From Ruegeria halocynthiae (lineage in GTDB: Bacteria; Pseudomonadota; Alphaproteobacteria; Rhodobacterales; Rhodobacteraceae), in contig NZ_FNNP01000001.1 of NCBI RefSeq assembly GCF_900106805.1, positions 1,240,001 through 1,304,000 of the forward strand: a stretch of 64,000 bases of DNA, written 5' to 3'. The translations under genes and the position numbers were made by a program. The notes beneath the pieces were generated by a model. The model had not been told where the DNA came from, did not search any database, and saw only the letters and a program-made list of their open reading frames with translations. This document shows, piece by piece, positions 1-8,744 of the stretch (positions are counted from its first letter, which is position 1; every line of letters begins with the position of its first letter).

Positions 1-1314
1 CTTTATTACCGCCGCCGCCCTGAAAACACGGATCGTAAGGTCGGCAATATCGCAGATTGGGTCAGCCGCTGGGGCGCCGACTGGGATGCGATGCTGGTAC
101 TGGATGCCGACAGCCTGATGACCGGGCGCGCGATCACCCGTTTGACTGATGCGCTGGCGCGTGATCCAGCTGCAGGTCTGATCCAGAGCTATCCGCAACT
201 GATCGGCGCGCAATCGGTCTTTGCGCGAATGCAGCAGTTTGCTAATGGTGTCTATGGCATCGCATTTGCCGAAGGTCTTGCGCGGTGGTGCGGGCAAGAA
301 GGTAACTACTGGGGGCATAACGCCATCATTCGGACCCGTGCGTTTGCCACTAGCGCAGGTCTGCCCAAGCTGCGGTCTCTCAATGGTCAGGACAAGCTGA
401 TCATGAGCCACGATTTCGTCGAAGCCGGTCTGCTGCGTCGCGCCGGATGGGCCGTACGCTTTTTGCCGCGCATCCGTGGATCGTATGAAGAAACACCCCC
501 CACACTCATTGACCACGCAATGCGCGATCGCCGCTGGTGTCAGGGCAACTTGCAACACCTGAAACTGCTGGGCTCAACCGGATTCCGTGCGGTCTCGCGT
601 TTTCACATGTTCCACGGCGCGGTCGGCTATCTGATGTCGCCCCTATGGTTTGCACTCCTGCTGATGTGGGCTTTGATCGGCCAAGGCAAAGAGGCCTCGG
701 TCCTGCATTATTTCAGCCCGGACAACCCACTGTTCCCACAATGGCCTGAGATGTCCGAAACACGCCATGTGCTAATCATTCTGGTGATGTATGCGATGCT
801 GTTGGCCCCCAAGGTTCTGGGTGTGATCGCCCTGCCCCTCAGCGGTGTGCGCTATTCCGATTTCGGCGGCAGGCGGAAGTTCTTCACTTCGTTCCTGTCC
901 GAGGTTGTCTTGTCGATTCTCTACGCCCCGATCCTGATGGTGCAGCAGATGATCGCAGTTTTTCGCACCACTCTGGGCATTCAGAAGGGTTGGTCTCCGC
1001 AGGCACGTGACGGAGGCAACTATGGCTTGCGCACACTGATCTTGTGCCACGCACTGGAAACCGTCAGTGGTGTTGCATTAACCGTTGGTATCCTTGCTGG
1101 TCTGGTGTCTGTCTGGCTGGCTCCGATCGCAATCAGCCTTGCGCTGGCGATTCCGCTTTCTGCGCTCAGCGGCGTATCTGCAGGCACCGCGCGTCGCATG
1201 ATTGGTATGCGTGAAGATGTCAGCGAGCCCGCCATCACCCGCTCGGCCCGGCATTACCGCAATGAACTCAAGCGTCTGATCGAAGGCAAGGGTGTCGTCA
1301 CACCGGCGGAATAA
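1..1314 (+). CDS. opgH: Glucan biosynthesis glucosyltransferase H, C-terminal part (5' end outside window)
   Basis: The reading frame is open from base 1, so only the last 437 residues are present. OpgH is an inner-membrane family 2 glycosyltransferase that makes the beta-glucan backbone of osmoregulated periplasmic glucans from UDP-glucose. Seen here: a YRRRPEN...KVGNI segment and the metal-binding DADS motif in VLDADSLM (about residues 33-40 of the fragment), an acceptor-region RRWCQGN motif like the QxxRW box of processive GT2 enzymes, then several hydrophobic spans (LWFALLLMWALIG and others) as expected for the membrane half. The missing N-terminus should carry more membrane segments. Its stop codon directly abuts the stop of the convergent esterase gene, leaving no intergenic base. 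Confidence 0.93.
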   Translation, partial: LYYRRRPENTDRKVGNIADWVSRWGADWDAMLVLDADSLMTGRAITRLTDALARDPAAGLIQSYPQLIGAQSVFARMQQFANGVYGIAFAEGLARWCGQEGNYWGHNAIIRTRAFATSAGLPKLRSLNGQDKLIMSHDFVEAGLLRRAGWAVRFLPRIRGSYEETPPTLIDHAMRDRRWCQGNLQHLKLLGSTGFRAVSRFHMFHGAVGYLMSPLWFALLLMWALIGQGKEASVLHYFSPDNPLFPQWPEMSETRHVLIILVMYAMLLAPKVLGVIALPLSGVRYSDFGGRRKFFTSFLSEVVLSILYAPILMVQQMIAVFRTTLGIQKGWSPQARDGGNYGLRTLILCHALETVSGVALTVGILAGLVSVWLAPIAISLALAIPLSALSGVSAGTARRMIGMREDVSEPAITRSARHYRNELKRLIEGKGVVTPAE

Positions 1315-2133
1315 TCAACCGCCGGGCAGGCCCTCGTACCAATCCAACATCATATCGGCCCAGCCTTTCGGGACCGTATGCCCACCCGGAAACAGAGCAA
1401 ATTCCAGCGCGCTGCCTTCGGCACATCCCATCCAGTTCCGGCGCATGAATTGGCCCGAGGTCGAAAATCCGCTGGGCTTGGTGTCAGCACATTCATTGGC
1501 AATCCGCCAGATTTCCAAACCAGCAAAAATATCCCCCTGATGGAACCGACCACCGCCCAGAATACGCCCCTCCAACGGGACCACATTGTCAATCCAGCCA
1601 TGAGTGTGGAACAGGCGCACAGGCCCTTCGCATGTCTGCGGATGTGGCCTCCAGAACCCGCCCGAGACCGGCGCATAAGCCGAGAACGTATCCGGCGCGG
1701 CACAGGCGAGGTAATAGACCATGAACGCGCCCGCCGAGAATCCGCTTAGCACAACGCGGTCGGGATCAACGCCAAAACGCTCGGCGGCGTCTTGCACCAC
1801 CTCGGTCAGAAAGGCCGCTTCGTCACGACCTTCCCAGCCGGGGAAAAAGTTCCAGCTCTGGCGCCCGTTCCGCTCGGCCCCTTCCGGGGCCATCACGGCA
1901 TAGCCACGTTCGAGGAGCGGCTCGACCATCGACCTGTTCCCGAGCGTGCCTGTCCCGCTGCCACCATATCCGTGCATAAATACCACAAGCGGTGGATTTG
2001 CAGCCGCGGGTAGCTCGATCTGATACTGCCCCGTCTCGGTCTCACACATCCCCTCTTCGCCGCCGCACGCGGCAAGTACGGTCTGCCCCACAAACGCCAA
2101 TCCCAAAGCCAAACAGAGTTTCACACGCATCAC
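1315..2133 (-). CDS. Secreted LpqC / polyhydroxybutyrate-depolymerase-like esterase
   Basis: An alpha/beta-hydrolase of 272 aa. The N-terminus is a signal peptide. It ends in LAAC (Cys23), which fits a lipobox, so the protein may be a lipoprotein, although Cys23/Cys30 could instead form a disulfide. Visible landmarks are the oxyanion segment HGYGGSG (about 54-60), the nucleophile elbow GFSAG (Ser133), a candidate acid Asp182 in HGWIDNVVP, and His252 in PGGH. The family (feruloyl esterase/PHB depolymerase, COG3509) cleaves ester bonds in polymers or small esters; the substrate is unknown here. The ATG overlaps the stop of the upstream rhodanese gene by 4 bases, so the two are probably co-transcribed and translationally coupled. 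Confidence 0.85.
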   Translation of the reverse strand: MMRVKLCLALGLAFVGQTVLAACGGEEGMCETETGQYQIELPAAANPPLVVFMHGYGGSGTGTLGNRSMVEPLLERGYAVMAPEGAERNGRQSWNFFPGWEGRDEAAFLTEVVQDAAERFGVDPDRVVLSGFSAGAFMVYYLACAAPDTFSAYAPVSGGFWRPHPQTCEGPVRLFHTHGWIDNVVPLEGRILGGGRFHQGDIFAGLEIWRIANECADTKPSGFSTSGQFMRRNWMGCAEGSALEFALFPGGHTVPKGWADMMLDWYEGLPGG

Positions 2134-2600
2134 GCACCCTCATTGTAGTCGTTGACAGGCAGACCAGCCCGTACCCAGCCGGGCCCCGCGGCAGAGCCCA
2201 ACATCCCTTCGGAAACATCAATAATGTGTGTGAATCCAGCCTCGGTCAGTTGGTTGCTCAACCGGGCCGAACGCACGCCGCGCGCACAGATCAGCGCCAC
2301 GGCTGCGGCGCGGTTTCCGCCAGTCAATCGATCCAGCGCCTGTACAAAATCATCCCGGCGCATGTCGATGGGATACGCCCCGTCCCCAACGCCCGTCGCC
2401 CGCCATTCGCGCGGCGTTCGAATATCAACCAGATAGACTGCACCTTCTTGCGCCAACCTGTGCGCACTGGAAACCGATATCTGGTCGCCCGCATAATCCT
2501 GCGGAATCAGCCGATATTCCCGTATGGCAAATCCCCCAGCTACGGCCCCCCCTACCCCGAGCAATACCCACCGGCGGGTTCTGTTGCCCTGTTCTGCCAC
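2130..2600 (-). CDS. Membrane-anchored rhodanese-domain protein
   Basis: 156 aa. A twin-arginine-like RTRRWVLLGVGG start leads into a single hydrophobic span (about residues 11-26), so the domain probably faces the periplasm. The rest is one rhodanese fold: VDIRTPREW (about 58-66) and an active-site loop with Cys105 in CARGVRS. Rhodaneses carry sulfane sulfur on this Cys; the physiological partner cannot be read from the sequence. It is the first gene of a two-gene unit with the esterase (ATGA overlap) and is transcribed divergently from the Mrp operon across about 210 bases (2601-2811) in which I recognise no further gene. Confidence 0.82.
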   Translation of the reverse strand: MAEQGNRTRRWVLLGVGGAVAGGFAIREYRLIPQDYAGDQISVSSAHRLAQEGAVYLVDIRTPREWRATGVGDGAYPIDMRRDDFVQALDRLTGGNRAAAVALICARGVRSARLSNQLTEAGFTHIIDVSEGMLGSAAGPGWVRAGLPVNDYNEGA

Positions 2601-2811
2601 TCTGTGCCTCCTATTGTCTTCTCAGGCCATATCATAGCCTGGTCCCCAATTCGCGGCTCTGTTTGCGACACATGTTCAAGATCATGTCATCGTGCTACAT
2701 TCTGCGCCATGACAGCAATCGCCGGCAAAAAATGGTCCAATCGCTGGACAGTTGGTGATTTTTCCTTACAAAATCGGGACTAGCTTGACCGCCCAGACCG
2801 GAGTATCGCAC

Positions 2812-5682
2812 TTGTCCCTATTCCTTATCGCGGCCCTTCCCTTTCTCGGAGCTGTGTTTCCAGCCCTCTTGATCCGGGCAGGACGAAACGCAGCGGCATC
2901 CGCGGCAGGGTTGACCACGTTCCTGGCCCTTATGGGGCTGTTGATACACATCCCCAGCGTTATGCGCGGAGACGTAGTGACGGCGCGGTTCGATTGGATA
3001 CCGGGGCTGGGACTGAACGCGAATTTCATGCTCGACGGGTTGGGATTCCTGTTCGCGCTGCTCATTCTGGGCATTGGTCTTCTGATCATTCTATATGCGC
3101 GATTCTATCTATCGCGTGAAGATCCGATGGGGCAGTTTTATACCTACCTGCTGCTGTTTCAGGGCGCGATGGTCGGAATCGTTCTATCTGATAATATCCT
3201 TCTTCTGCTTATTTTTTGGGAACTTACATCCCTAAGCTCATTCCTACTGATCGGATATTGGAGGCATCTGCCCGAAGGACGTCAAGGCGCACGCATGGCG
3301 CTGGCAGTGACCGGCTCAGGCGGATTGGCGATGATCGCCGGGATGCTGATTCTGGGTAATATCGTCGGCTCTTACGACCTCAGCGTGATCCTTCAGAACA
3401 AAGAACTGATCCAAGCATCGCCCTATTACTTGCCTGCGTTGATCCTTATCCTGCTTGGCTGTTTCACCAAGTCGGCGCAGTTTCCGTTTCACTTCTGGCT
3501 GCCCCACGCCATGGCTGCACCGACGCCGGTTTCAGCCTACCTGCACTCGGCCACGATGGTGAAGGCTGGCCTGTTCCTGATGGCGCGAATGTGGCCGGTT
3601 CTAGCGGGGACCGATGCGTGGTTCTACATCGTCGCAACAACCGGGCTGATTACCATGCTACTCGGCGCCGTAATCGCATTGTTCAAGGATGACCTCAAAG
3701 CTCTGCTCGCGTTTTCGACCGTCTCCCACCTTGGTCTGGTGACCATGTTGCTGGGCTTTGGCACTAAGATCGCAGCCGTCGCGGCCATTTTTCACATCAT
3801 CAACCATGCCACGTTCAAGGCAGCCCTGTTCATGACTGCCGGGATAATCGATCACGAAACTGGCACACGGGATGTAAAACGGCTGGGCGGGTTGCGCCAT
3901 CTGATGCCAATCACTTTTACCATTGGCACTATTGCTGCACTGTCGATGGCCGGCCTACCTCCGCTGAACGGTTTCCTGTCAAAAGAGATGATGCTTGAGG
4001 AGACGGTTCACACCACTTGGCTGCACTCGCATTATCTGGTTCCCGGCCTGGCGCTGTTGGCGGCGCTGTTTTCCGCCGCCTATTCTTTCCGCTTTGTCGC
4101 GCATGTCTTCCTCGGCCCCGAACGCGATGACTATCCCGCACACCCACATGACCCACCCGTCGGCCTGTGGCTGGCCCCGGCGTTCCTTGTGGTGTTGGTT
4201 GTTGTGATCGGCCTCTACTCGGCTGCCATTGTTGGCCCGCTTGTTGCCGTTGTTTCAAGCGCCGTGATCGGGGGTGAAAAGCTGCCCTATTATTCGCTAA
4301 AGCTTTGGCACGGCTTTACACCAGCGCTTTATATGTCTGCTGTGGCGACGCTGGGCGGCTTGTTCCTGTTGTCGCTGCACAAACGCGGTGAGAACCTTTG
4401 GAATGCCCTACCCCGCCCTGAGGCGAAAACAATCTTCGACGCAATCATCGGCGGCCTGACCCGCCTCAGCCGCAGGATCACCGATGAATTGCACAACGGT
4501 GTAATCAGCCGCTATGCGATCATCCTGATTACCTTCACCGTCGGGCTTGGTTACTACGCCTACGCCACGGGTACGATTGGCGTCGAAACGCGCATTCCTC
4601 TGCCAGCGCAGCCTATTCCAATCATTGGTTGGATCTGTCTGGTGGGCGCAACGCTTGCGATCATGTGGTTCCACCGCAACCGTCTGCTGTCACTGGTGCT
4701 GATAGGCGTCGTCGGCCTGATCGTTTCGATGGCCTTCAACTATCTCTCAGCCCCCGATCTGGCACTGACCCAGATTTCGGTCGAGGTGGTGACGATGATC
4801 CTGCTGTTGCTGTCGCTGAACTTTTTGCCGACCGAAACGCCGTGGGACAGCAGCGCGCCGCGCCGTTGGCGGGATGCTGCGATTTCCGTTGTTGCCGGGA
4901 TCGGCTCGGGCGCATTGATCTATGCGCTGATGATGCGGGACTTTGCCTTCCCGACCATCTCGGATTTTCATTTGGCGACCTCGTACAAAGGCGGCGGCGG
5001 CACCAATGTGGTCAATGTGATCCTCGTCGACTTCCGGGGTTTTGATACCTTTGGCGAGATTATCGTGCTGGGCATTGCCGCATTGATCATCTTTGCCCTG
5101 ACCGAGGCGGTCCTGAGCACCAATGTTCGCGGCTATCTGCTGAACCGCAAACCGCATTGGCCGCAGTCGGGCGACTCACATCCGCTGATGATGGTTGTCG
5201 CCACGCGGGTGATGATGCCGATTGCTCTGATGGTCGGCGCCTACATCTTCTTCCGCGGTCATAACCAGCCCGGCGGCGGCTTCATCGCCGGTTTGATCGT
5301 GGCCATCGCCTATCTGATGCAATACATGGCAAGCGGGTACACCTGGGCCATCGAACGACAGCGGTTCTATTATCATGGCACCATCGGTTGGGGCGTCCTG
5401 ATTGCCGCAGCCACCGGTCTGGGAGCATGGTTCAACGATCGTCCGTTCCTGACCAGCGATTTCGGCTATATCCACTGGCCCCCGTTGGAAGAGTTCGAAT
5501 GGGCAACCGCCATTCTGTTCGACACAGGCGTTTTCCTCGCCGTACTGGGCGCTGTGATGTTGGCGCTCGACAGCTTGTCGCGCTTTGCTTGGCAGCCGGG
5601 CATGGCGCAGGAATTCCCAATGGATATCAACCCGCTGCGGGACGACCCTCCTGAAGAAGAACAAGAGAAGGAGCAGGCCTGA
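2812..5682 (+). CDS. mrpA: Mrp-type Na+/K+:proton antiporter, fused subunits A and B
   Basis: The large membrane subunit (about 956 aa) of the multisubunit Mrp/Pha/Mnh antiporter, homologous to respiratory complex I NuoL. The central proton_antipo_M region shows HFWLPHAMAAPTPVSAYLHSATMVK and a DDLKALLAFSTVSHLG segment. The C-terminal part (from about residue 785) is a MrpB domain, with LMMVVATRVMMP and FFRGHNQPGGGFIAGL. This A-B fusion is the arrangement known from rhizobial PhaAB. Start choice: the frame opens upstream (TTG at 2752), but TTG at 2812 has GGAG 8 bases ahead and gives the usual MrpA N-terminus (SLFLIAALPFLGA). It heads an operon whose genes overlap or nearly touch. Likely role: sodium or potassium efflux and pH homeostasis. 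Confidence 0.93.
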   Translation: MSLFLIAALPFLGAVFPALLIRAGRNAAASAAGLTTFLALMGLLIHIPSVMRGDVVTARFDWIPGLGLNANFMLDGLGFLFALLILGIGLLIILYARFYLSREDPMGQFYTYLLLFQGAMVGIVLSDNILLLLIFWELTSLSSFLLIGYWRHLPEGRQGARMALAVTGSGGLAMIAGMLILGNIVGSYDLSVILQNKELIQASPYYLPALILILLGCFTKSAQFPFHFWLPHAMAAPTPVSAYLHSATMVKAGLFLMARMWPVLAGTDAWFYIVATTGLITMLLGAVIALFKDDLKALLAFSTVSHLGLVTMLLGFGTKIAAVAAIFHIINHATFKAALFMTAGIIDHETGTRDVKRLGGLRHLMPITFTIGTIAALSMAGLPPLNGFLSKEMMLEETVHTTWLHSHYLVPGLALLAALFSAAYSFRFVAHVFLGPERDDYPAHPHDPPVGLWLAPAFLVVLVVVIGLYSAAIVGPLVAVVSSAVIGGEKLPYYSLKLWHGFTPALYMSAVATLGGLFLLSLHKRGENLWNALPRPEAKTIFDAIIGGLTRLSRRITDELHNGVISRYAIILITFTVGLGYYAYATGTIGVETRIPLPAQPIPIIGWICLVGATLAIMWFHRNRLLSLVLIGVVGLIVSMAFNYLSAPDLALTQISVEVVTMILLLLSLNFLPTETPWDSSAPRRWRDAAISVVAGIGSGALIYALMMRDFAFPTISDFHLATSYKGGGGTNVVNVILVDFRGFDTFGEIIVLGIAALIIFALTEAVLSTNVRGYLLNRKPHWPQSGDSHPLMMVVATRVMMPIALMVGAYIFFRGHNQPGGGFIAGLIVAIAYLMQYMASGYTWAIERQRFYYHGTIGWGVLIAAATGLGAWFNDRPFLTSDFGYIHWPPLEEFEWATAILFDTGVFLAVLGAVMLALDSLSRFAWQPGMAQEFPMDINPLRDDPPEEEQEKEQA

Positions 5683-6041
5683 TGGAAGCGCTCGTAGCCT
5701 CTGCCGTAGGCGTCATGACCGCCGCCGGGATATTCCTGATCTTGCGTCGACGGACGTTCCCCGTGATTCTTGGCCTGTCATTGCTGACCTATGCCGTGAA
5801 CGTGTTCCTGTTCGCCACCGGCCGGTTGGCGCTGAATGCACCAGCCGTTTTGAACAAATACGAGGACGTGCCCTACACCGACCCTCTGCCGCAGGCGCTG
5901 GTACTTACGGCCATCGTAATCTCGTTCGGGATGACCGCAGTGATCGTGATGATCGCACTTTCGGCTTATCTGTCCTCGAAGGATGATCATATCGATATGA
6001 GCGCAAGCGACAGCGTGGACGCGCCGGGAGAAGACGCATGA
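5682..6041 (+). CDS. mrpC: Mrp antiporter subunit C
   Basis: 119 aa, NuoK-like, with three hydrophobic segments (residues about 4-22, 27-47 and 70-95) and the conserved LSLLTYAVNVFLF segment. It overlaps the end of mrpAB by one base (TGATG). The C-terminal tail is charged. In the Mrp complex subunit C pairs with A and D as the NuoK homologue; the protein is integral to the inner membrane. Confidence 0.92.
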   Translation: MEALVASAVGVMTAAGIFLILRRRTFPVILGLSLLTYAVNVFLFATGRLALNAPAVLNKYEDVPYTDPLPQALVLTAIVISFGMTAVIVMIALSAYLSSKDDHIDMSASDSVDAPGEDA

Positions 6042-7582
6042 ACCACTGGATCGTTGCGCCAATCGTCCTGCCCGCGATCCTGGCCCCCTTCATCATCATG
6101 GTCCTGCGATACCATCTGGACCTGCAGCGCATTTTCTCAGTTGCGGGTGTGATGGCGCTGTTGGGCATCGCGTTGACCATTACCGCGCAAGCCACGACCG
6201 GGGAAATCCAAGTCTATGAGCTGGGCGATTGGCCTGCTCCATTCGGCATCGTGTTGGTGCTGGACCGGATGTCGGCGATGATGGTGCTGTTGACCGCTTT
6301 GCTGGCCCTGCCCATTGTCCTCTATGCCATCGGATCGGGATGGGATGACAGGGGTAAGCATTTTCACGCGCTGTTCCATTTCCAACTCATGGGCGTGTGC
6401 GGAGCTTTCCTGACCGGAGATGCGTTCAACCTGTTCGTGTTCTTCGAAGTTCTGCTGATCGCATCCTATGGCCTGATGACCCATGGCGGTGGCGCAGTTC
6501 GGCTGAAAGCCGGTGTGCAATACGTCACCTACAACCTGCTGGGCTCGACCCTGTTCCTGTTTGCCTTAGGAACGATCTATTCCGTGACCGGCACGCTCAA
6601 TATGGCCGATCTGGCGGTTCGCGTGGCAGAAATTCCACCCGAAGATACCGCCCTGCTGCGTGTCGGTGCGGTATTGCTGCTGTTGGTCTTCTGCATCAAA
6701 GCCGCTGTGCTGCCGCTGCATTTCTGGCTGCCTGCCAGCTATGCCAACGCACCGCTGCCGGTGGCGGCCCTGTTCGCAATCATGACCAAGGTCGGTGCCT
6801 ATTCAATCCTGCGGGTCTATACGCTCGCCTTCGGACCGGATGTCGCCGTGACCGAAGGGCTGGTAGGTGCGTGGTTACAGCCAGCGGCCCTGGTGACACT
6901 TGCGGTTGGTGCCATTGGTATCCTGGGATCGCAACACATTGCACGCATGGCTGCCTTTTGCGCCATCACCTCGATGGGCACGCTGCTGATTGCCATTTCG
7001 CTATTTAACGAGGTCGCAATCGCTGCCGCGCTCTATTACATTTTCCACTCGACCCTAGCGACAGCGCTGCTGTTTTTGGTGGCCGATATGGTGATGGAGC
7101 GTCGCGGTGGTGTGATTGCCCCAACGGCGCCGATGGCGCAAAGCGGCCTGATCTCGGCCCTGTTCTTTGTTGGCGCAATTGCGATGGCCGGGATGCCGCC
7201 GCTCTCGGGTTTTGTCGGCAAGCTTCTGGTTCTGGATGCGTCGCGCGGGGCGCCGGATGCCAGTGCGATCTGGGCGGTAATATTGATCGGATCATTCGTG
7301 ACCATTGTGGGACTGGCCCGTGCGGGGTCGCTGATATTCTGGAAATGTCATGACGCTCAGGTCTGCCCACCGACTGAACCAGATGAAGAGGTCGCCGACA
7401 CCGCCCTGTTTGCCCCTGAGCCACATCCGGGCCTCGCGTTCACCTCTGTCTTTGGCGTGGTTCTTGGCCTTGTTCTGCTAACGTTGTTTGCAGGCCCGGC
7501 GCTGGAATACACCAGCAAAACTGCCGAGCAGCTGTTTACACCCGACATCTACATCTCGGCCGTGTTAGGGAGGGAAGAATGA
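6038..7582 (+). CDS. mrpD: Mrp antiporter subunit D
   Basis: 514 aa, a NuoM/NuoN-like antiporter subunit with about 14 hydrophobic helices. Family landmarks are a GDAFNLFVFFEVLLIASYGL helix carrying the conserved Glu, KAAVLPLHFWLPASYANAP with the conserved Lys, and MAGMPPLSGFVGKLLVL near helix 12. It begins with a 4-base ATGA overlap of mrpC. Subunits A and D are thought to form the ion and proton pathways of the complex. Confidence 0.94.
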   Translation: MNHWIVAPIVLPAILAPFIIMVLRYHLDLQRIFSVAGVMALLGIALTITAQATTGEIQVYELGDWPAPFGIVLVLDRMSAMMVLLTALLALPIVLYAIGSGWDDRGKHFHALFHFQLMGVCGAFLTGDAFNLFVFFEVLLIASYGLMTHGGGAVRLKAGVQYVTYNLLGSTLFLFALGTIYSVTGTLNMADLAVRVAEIPPEDTALLRVGAVLLLLVFCIKAAVLPLHFWLPASYANAPLPVAALFAIMTKVGAYSILRVYTLAFGPDVAVTEGLVGAWLQPAALVTLAVGAIGILGSQHIARMAAFCAITSMGTLLIAISLFNEVAIAAALYYIFHSTLATALLFLVADMVMERRGGVIAPTAPMAQSGLISALFFVGAIAMAGMPPLSGFVGKLLVLDASRGAPDASAIWAVILIGSFVTIVGLARAGSLIFWKCHDAQVCPPTEPDEEVADTALFAPEPHPGLAFTSVFGVVLGLVLLTLFAGPALEYTSKTAEQLFTPDIYISAVLGREE

Positions 7583-8079
7583 TAAAGCTGCTGCACCGGA
7601 TATTCCCGCACCCACACCTGACCATTCTGCTGACGCTGGTCTGGATGTTGCTGGCGAATTCGCCGTCTTTGAACTCGCTGGTATTCGGTTTGTTGTTGGG
7701 GATCATCATTCCATTCATCACGCAACCTTATTGGCCCGACCGCCCCAAGCTGCGCAATTGGCCAATGGTCATGGAGTACATGTTAGTGGTGCTTTGGGAC
7801 ATTGTGATGGCCAATATCGCGGTCGCACGGATCATCTTGTTCAAACGCGATGCCGACCGGCAGCCCAACTTTGTCTGTGTTCCGCTGGAACTACGTACGC
7901 CTGAAGCAATCACCGTTCTGGCCGGAACCATCACCATGACGCCGGGAACCGTCAGTTGTGACCTGTCCGCGCAGGGGCATAACCTGCTGGTTCATTGCCT
8001 TGACGCGCCGAATCCCGAAGAGGTGCGGGATGAAATCAAACGCCGCTACGAGCGCCGTCTCAAGGAGATTTTCGAATGA
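7579..8079 (+). CDS. mrpE: Mrp antiporter subunit E
   Basis: 166 aa with two N-terminal hydrophobic segments (about residues 13-50) followed by a soluble part containing the family pattern LAGTITMTPGTVSCDLS (about 113-129), LLVHCLD and a basic C-terminus. ATGA overlap with mrpD. MrpE has no complex I homologue and is needed for full antiport in studied systems. Confidence 0.92.
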   Translation: MIKLLHRIFPHPHLTILLTLVWMLLANSPSLNSLVFGLLLGIIIPFITQPYWPDRPKLRNWPMVMEYMLVVLWDIVMANIAVARIILFKRDADRQPNFVCVPLELRTPEAITVLAGTITMTPGTVSCDLSAQGHNLLVHCLDAPNPEEVRDEIKRRYERRLKEIFE

Positions 8080-8345
8080 TCGGATATGCGATATATTTTG
8101 CATTCGCCTGTTTCGGCGCGGCGATCATGATGTGCCTGTGGCGGATCATCACGGCTGACGGTGTGGGCACACGCGTTCTGGCGCTGGATACGATGGTAAT
8201 CAACACCATCGCTCTGATGATCCTTTACGGGCTGAAACTGGGCAGCGAGATTTTCTTTGAGGCCGCCATGATCATTGCCATGCTCGGCTTCGTCTCAACC
8301 GTGGCCTATGCGCGCTTCATGCTGCGCGGCAATATTATCGAGTGA
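8076..8345 (+). CDS. mrpF: Mrp antiporter subunit F
   Basis: 89 aa with three hydrophobic helices. Matches the MrpF pattern: RIITADGVGTRVLALDTM after helix 1, then an EAAMIIAMLGFVSTVAYARF helix. It overlaps mrpE by 4 bases (ATGA) and ends 7 bases before mrpG. Confidence 0.92.
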   Translation: MIGYAIYFAFACFGAAIMMCLWRIITADGVGTRVLALDTMVINTIALMILYGLKLGSEIFFEAAMIIAMLGFVSTVAYARFMLRGNIIE

Positions 8346-8352
8346 GGGCGAA

Positions 8353-8739
8353 ATGACATCCATCTTCGAACTGCTCATCGCCTTCTTCCTCGTTATCTCG
8401 GGCATCTTCGGCTTTGTCGGATCGTTCGGCATGATCAAGCTCAAAGATCCGATGTCCCGTCTGCACGCCCCTACCAAGGCGACGACTCTGGGCGTTGGGG
8501 GCGTGTTGCTGGCGTCGATCACACATTCGGTCTTGATTGAGGGCAAACTCTCACTCCACGAATTGTTGATTACGCTGTTTTTGTTCCTGACAGCCCCAAT
8601 CACGGCCCTGTTCATTGCCAAATGGCACATTCATCGTCATGAAAAACCCAGCGATCTGCCGGATGCGGGAGAAGATGAGCTTTGGGCCACCCATGCGGTC
8701 GAGCAGGTCGAGGACGTCCCGGACCACAGCGCGAACTGA
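8353..8739 (+). CDS. mrpG: Mrp antiporter subunit G
   Basis: 128 aa. ATG at 8353 is preceded by a GAGGG Shine-Dalgarno (8344-8348). Three hydrophobic helices with the typical MrpG segment GSFGMIKLKDPMSRLHAPTK between helices 1 and 2, then a hydrophilic acidic tail of about 40 residues (EDELWATHAVEQVEDV), longer than the functional core. Last gene of the antiporter set; selD follows after only 5 bases. Confidence 0.92.
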   Translation: MTSIFELLIAFFLVISGIFGFVGSFGMIKLKDPMSRLHAPTKATTLGVGGVLLASITHSVLIEGKLSLHELLITLFLFLTAPITALFIAKWHIHRHEKPSDLPDAGEDELWATHAVEQVEDVPDHSAN

Positions 8740-8744
8740 ACCCC

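Noticed and set aside
1992-2783. 263-codon plus-strand frame across the esterase and rhodanese genes
   Set aside because: It lies opposite two recognisable genes, has no family resemblance and no ribosome site; it is a shadow.
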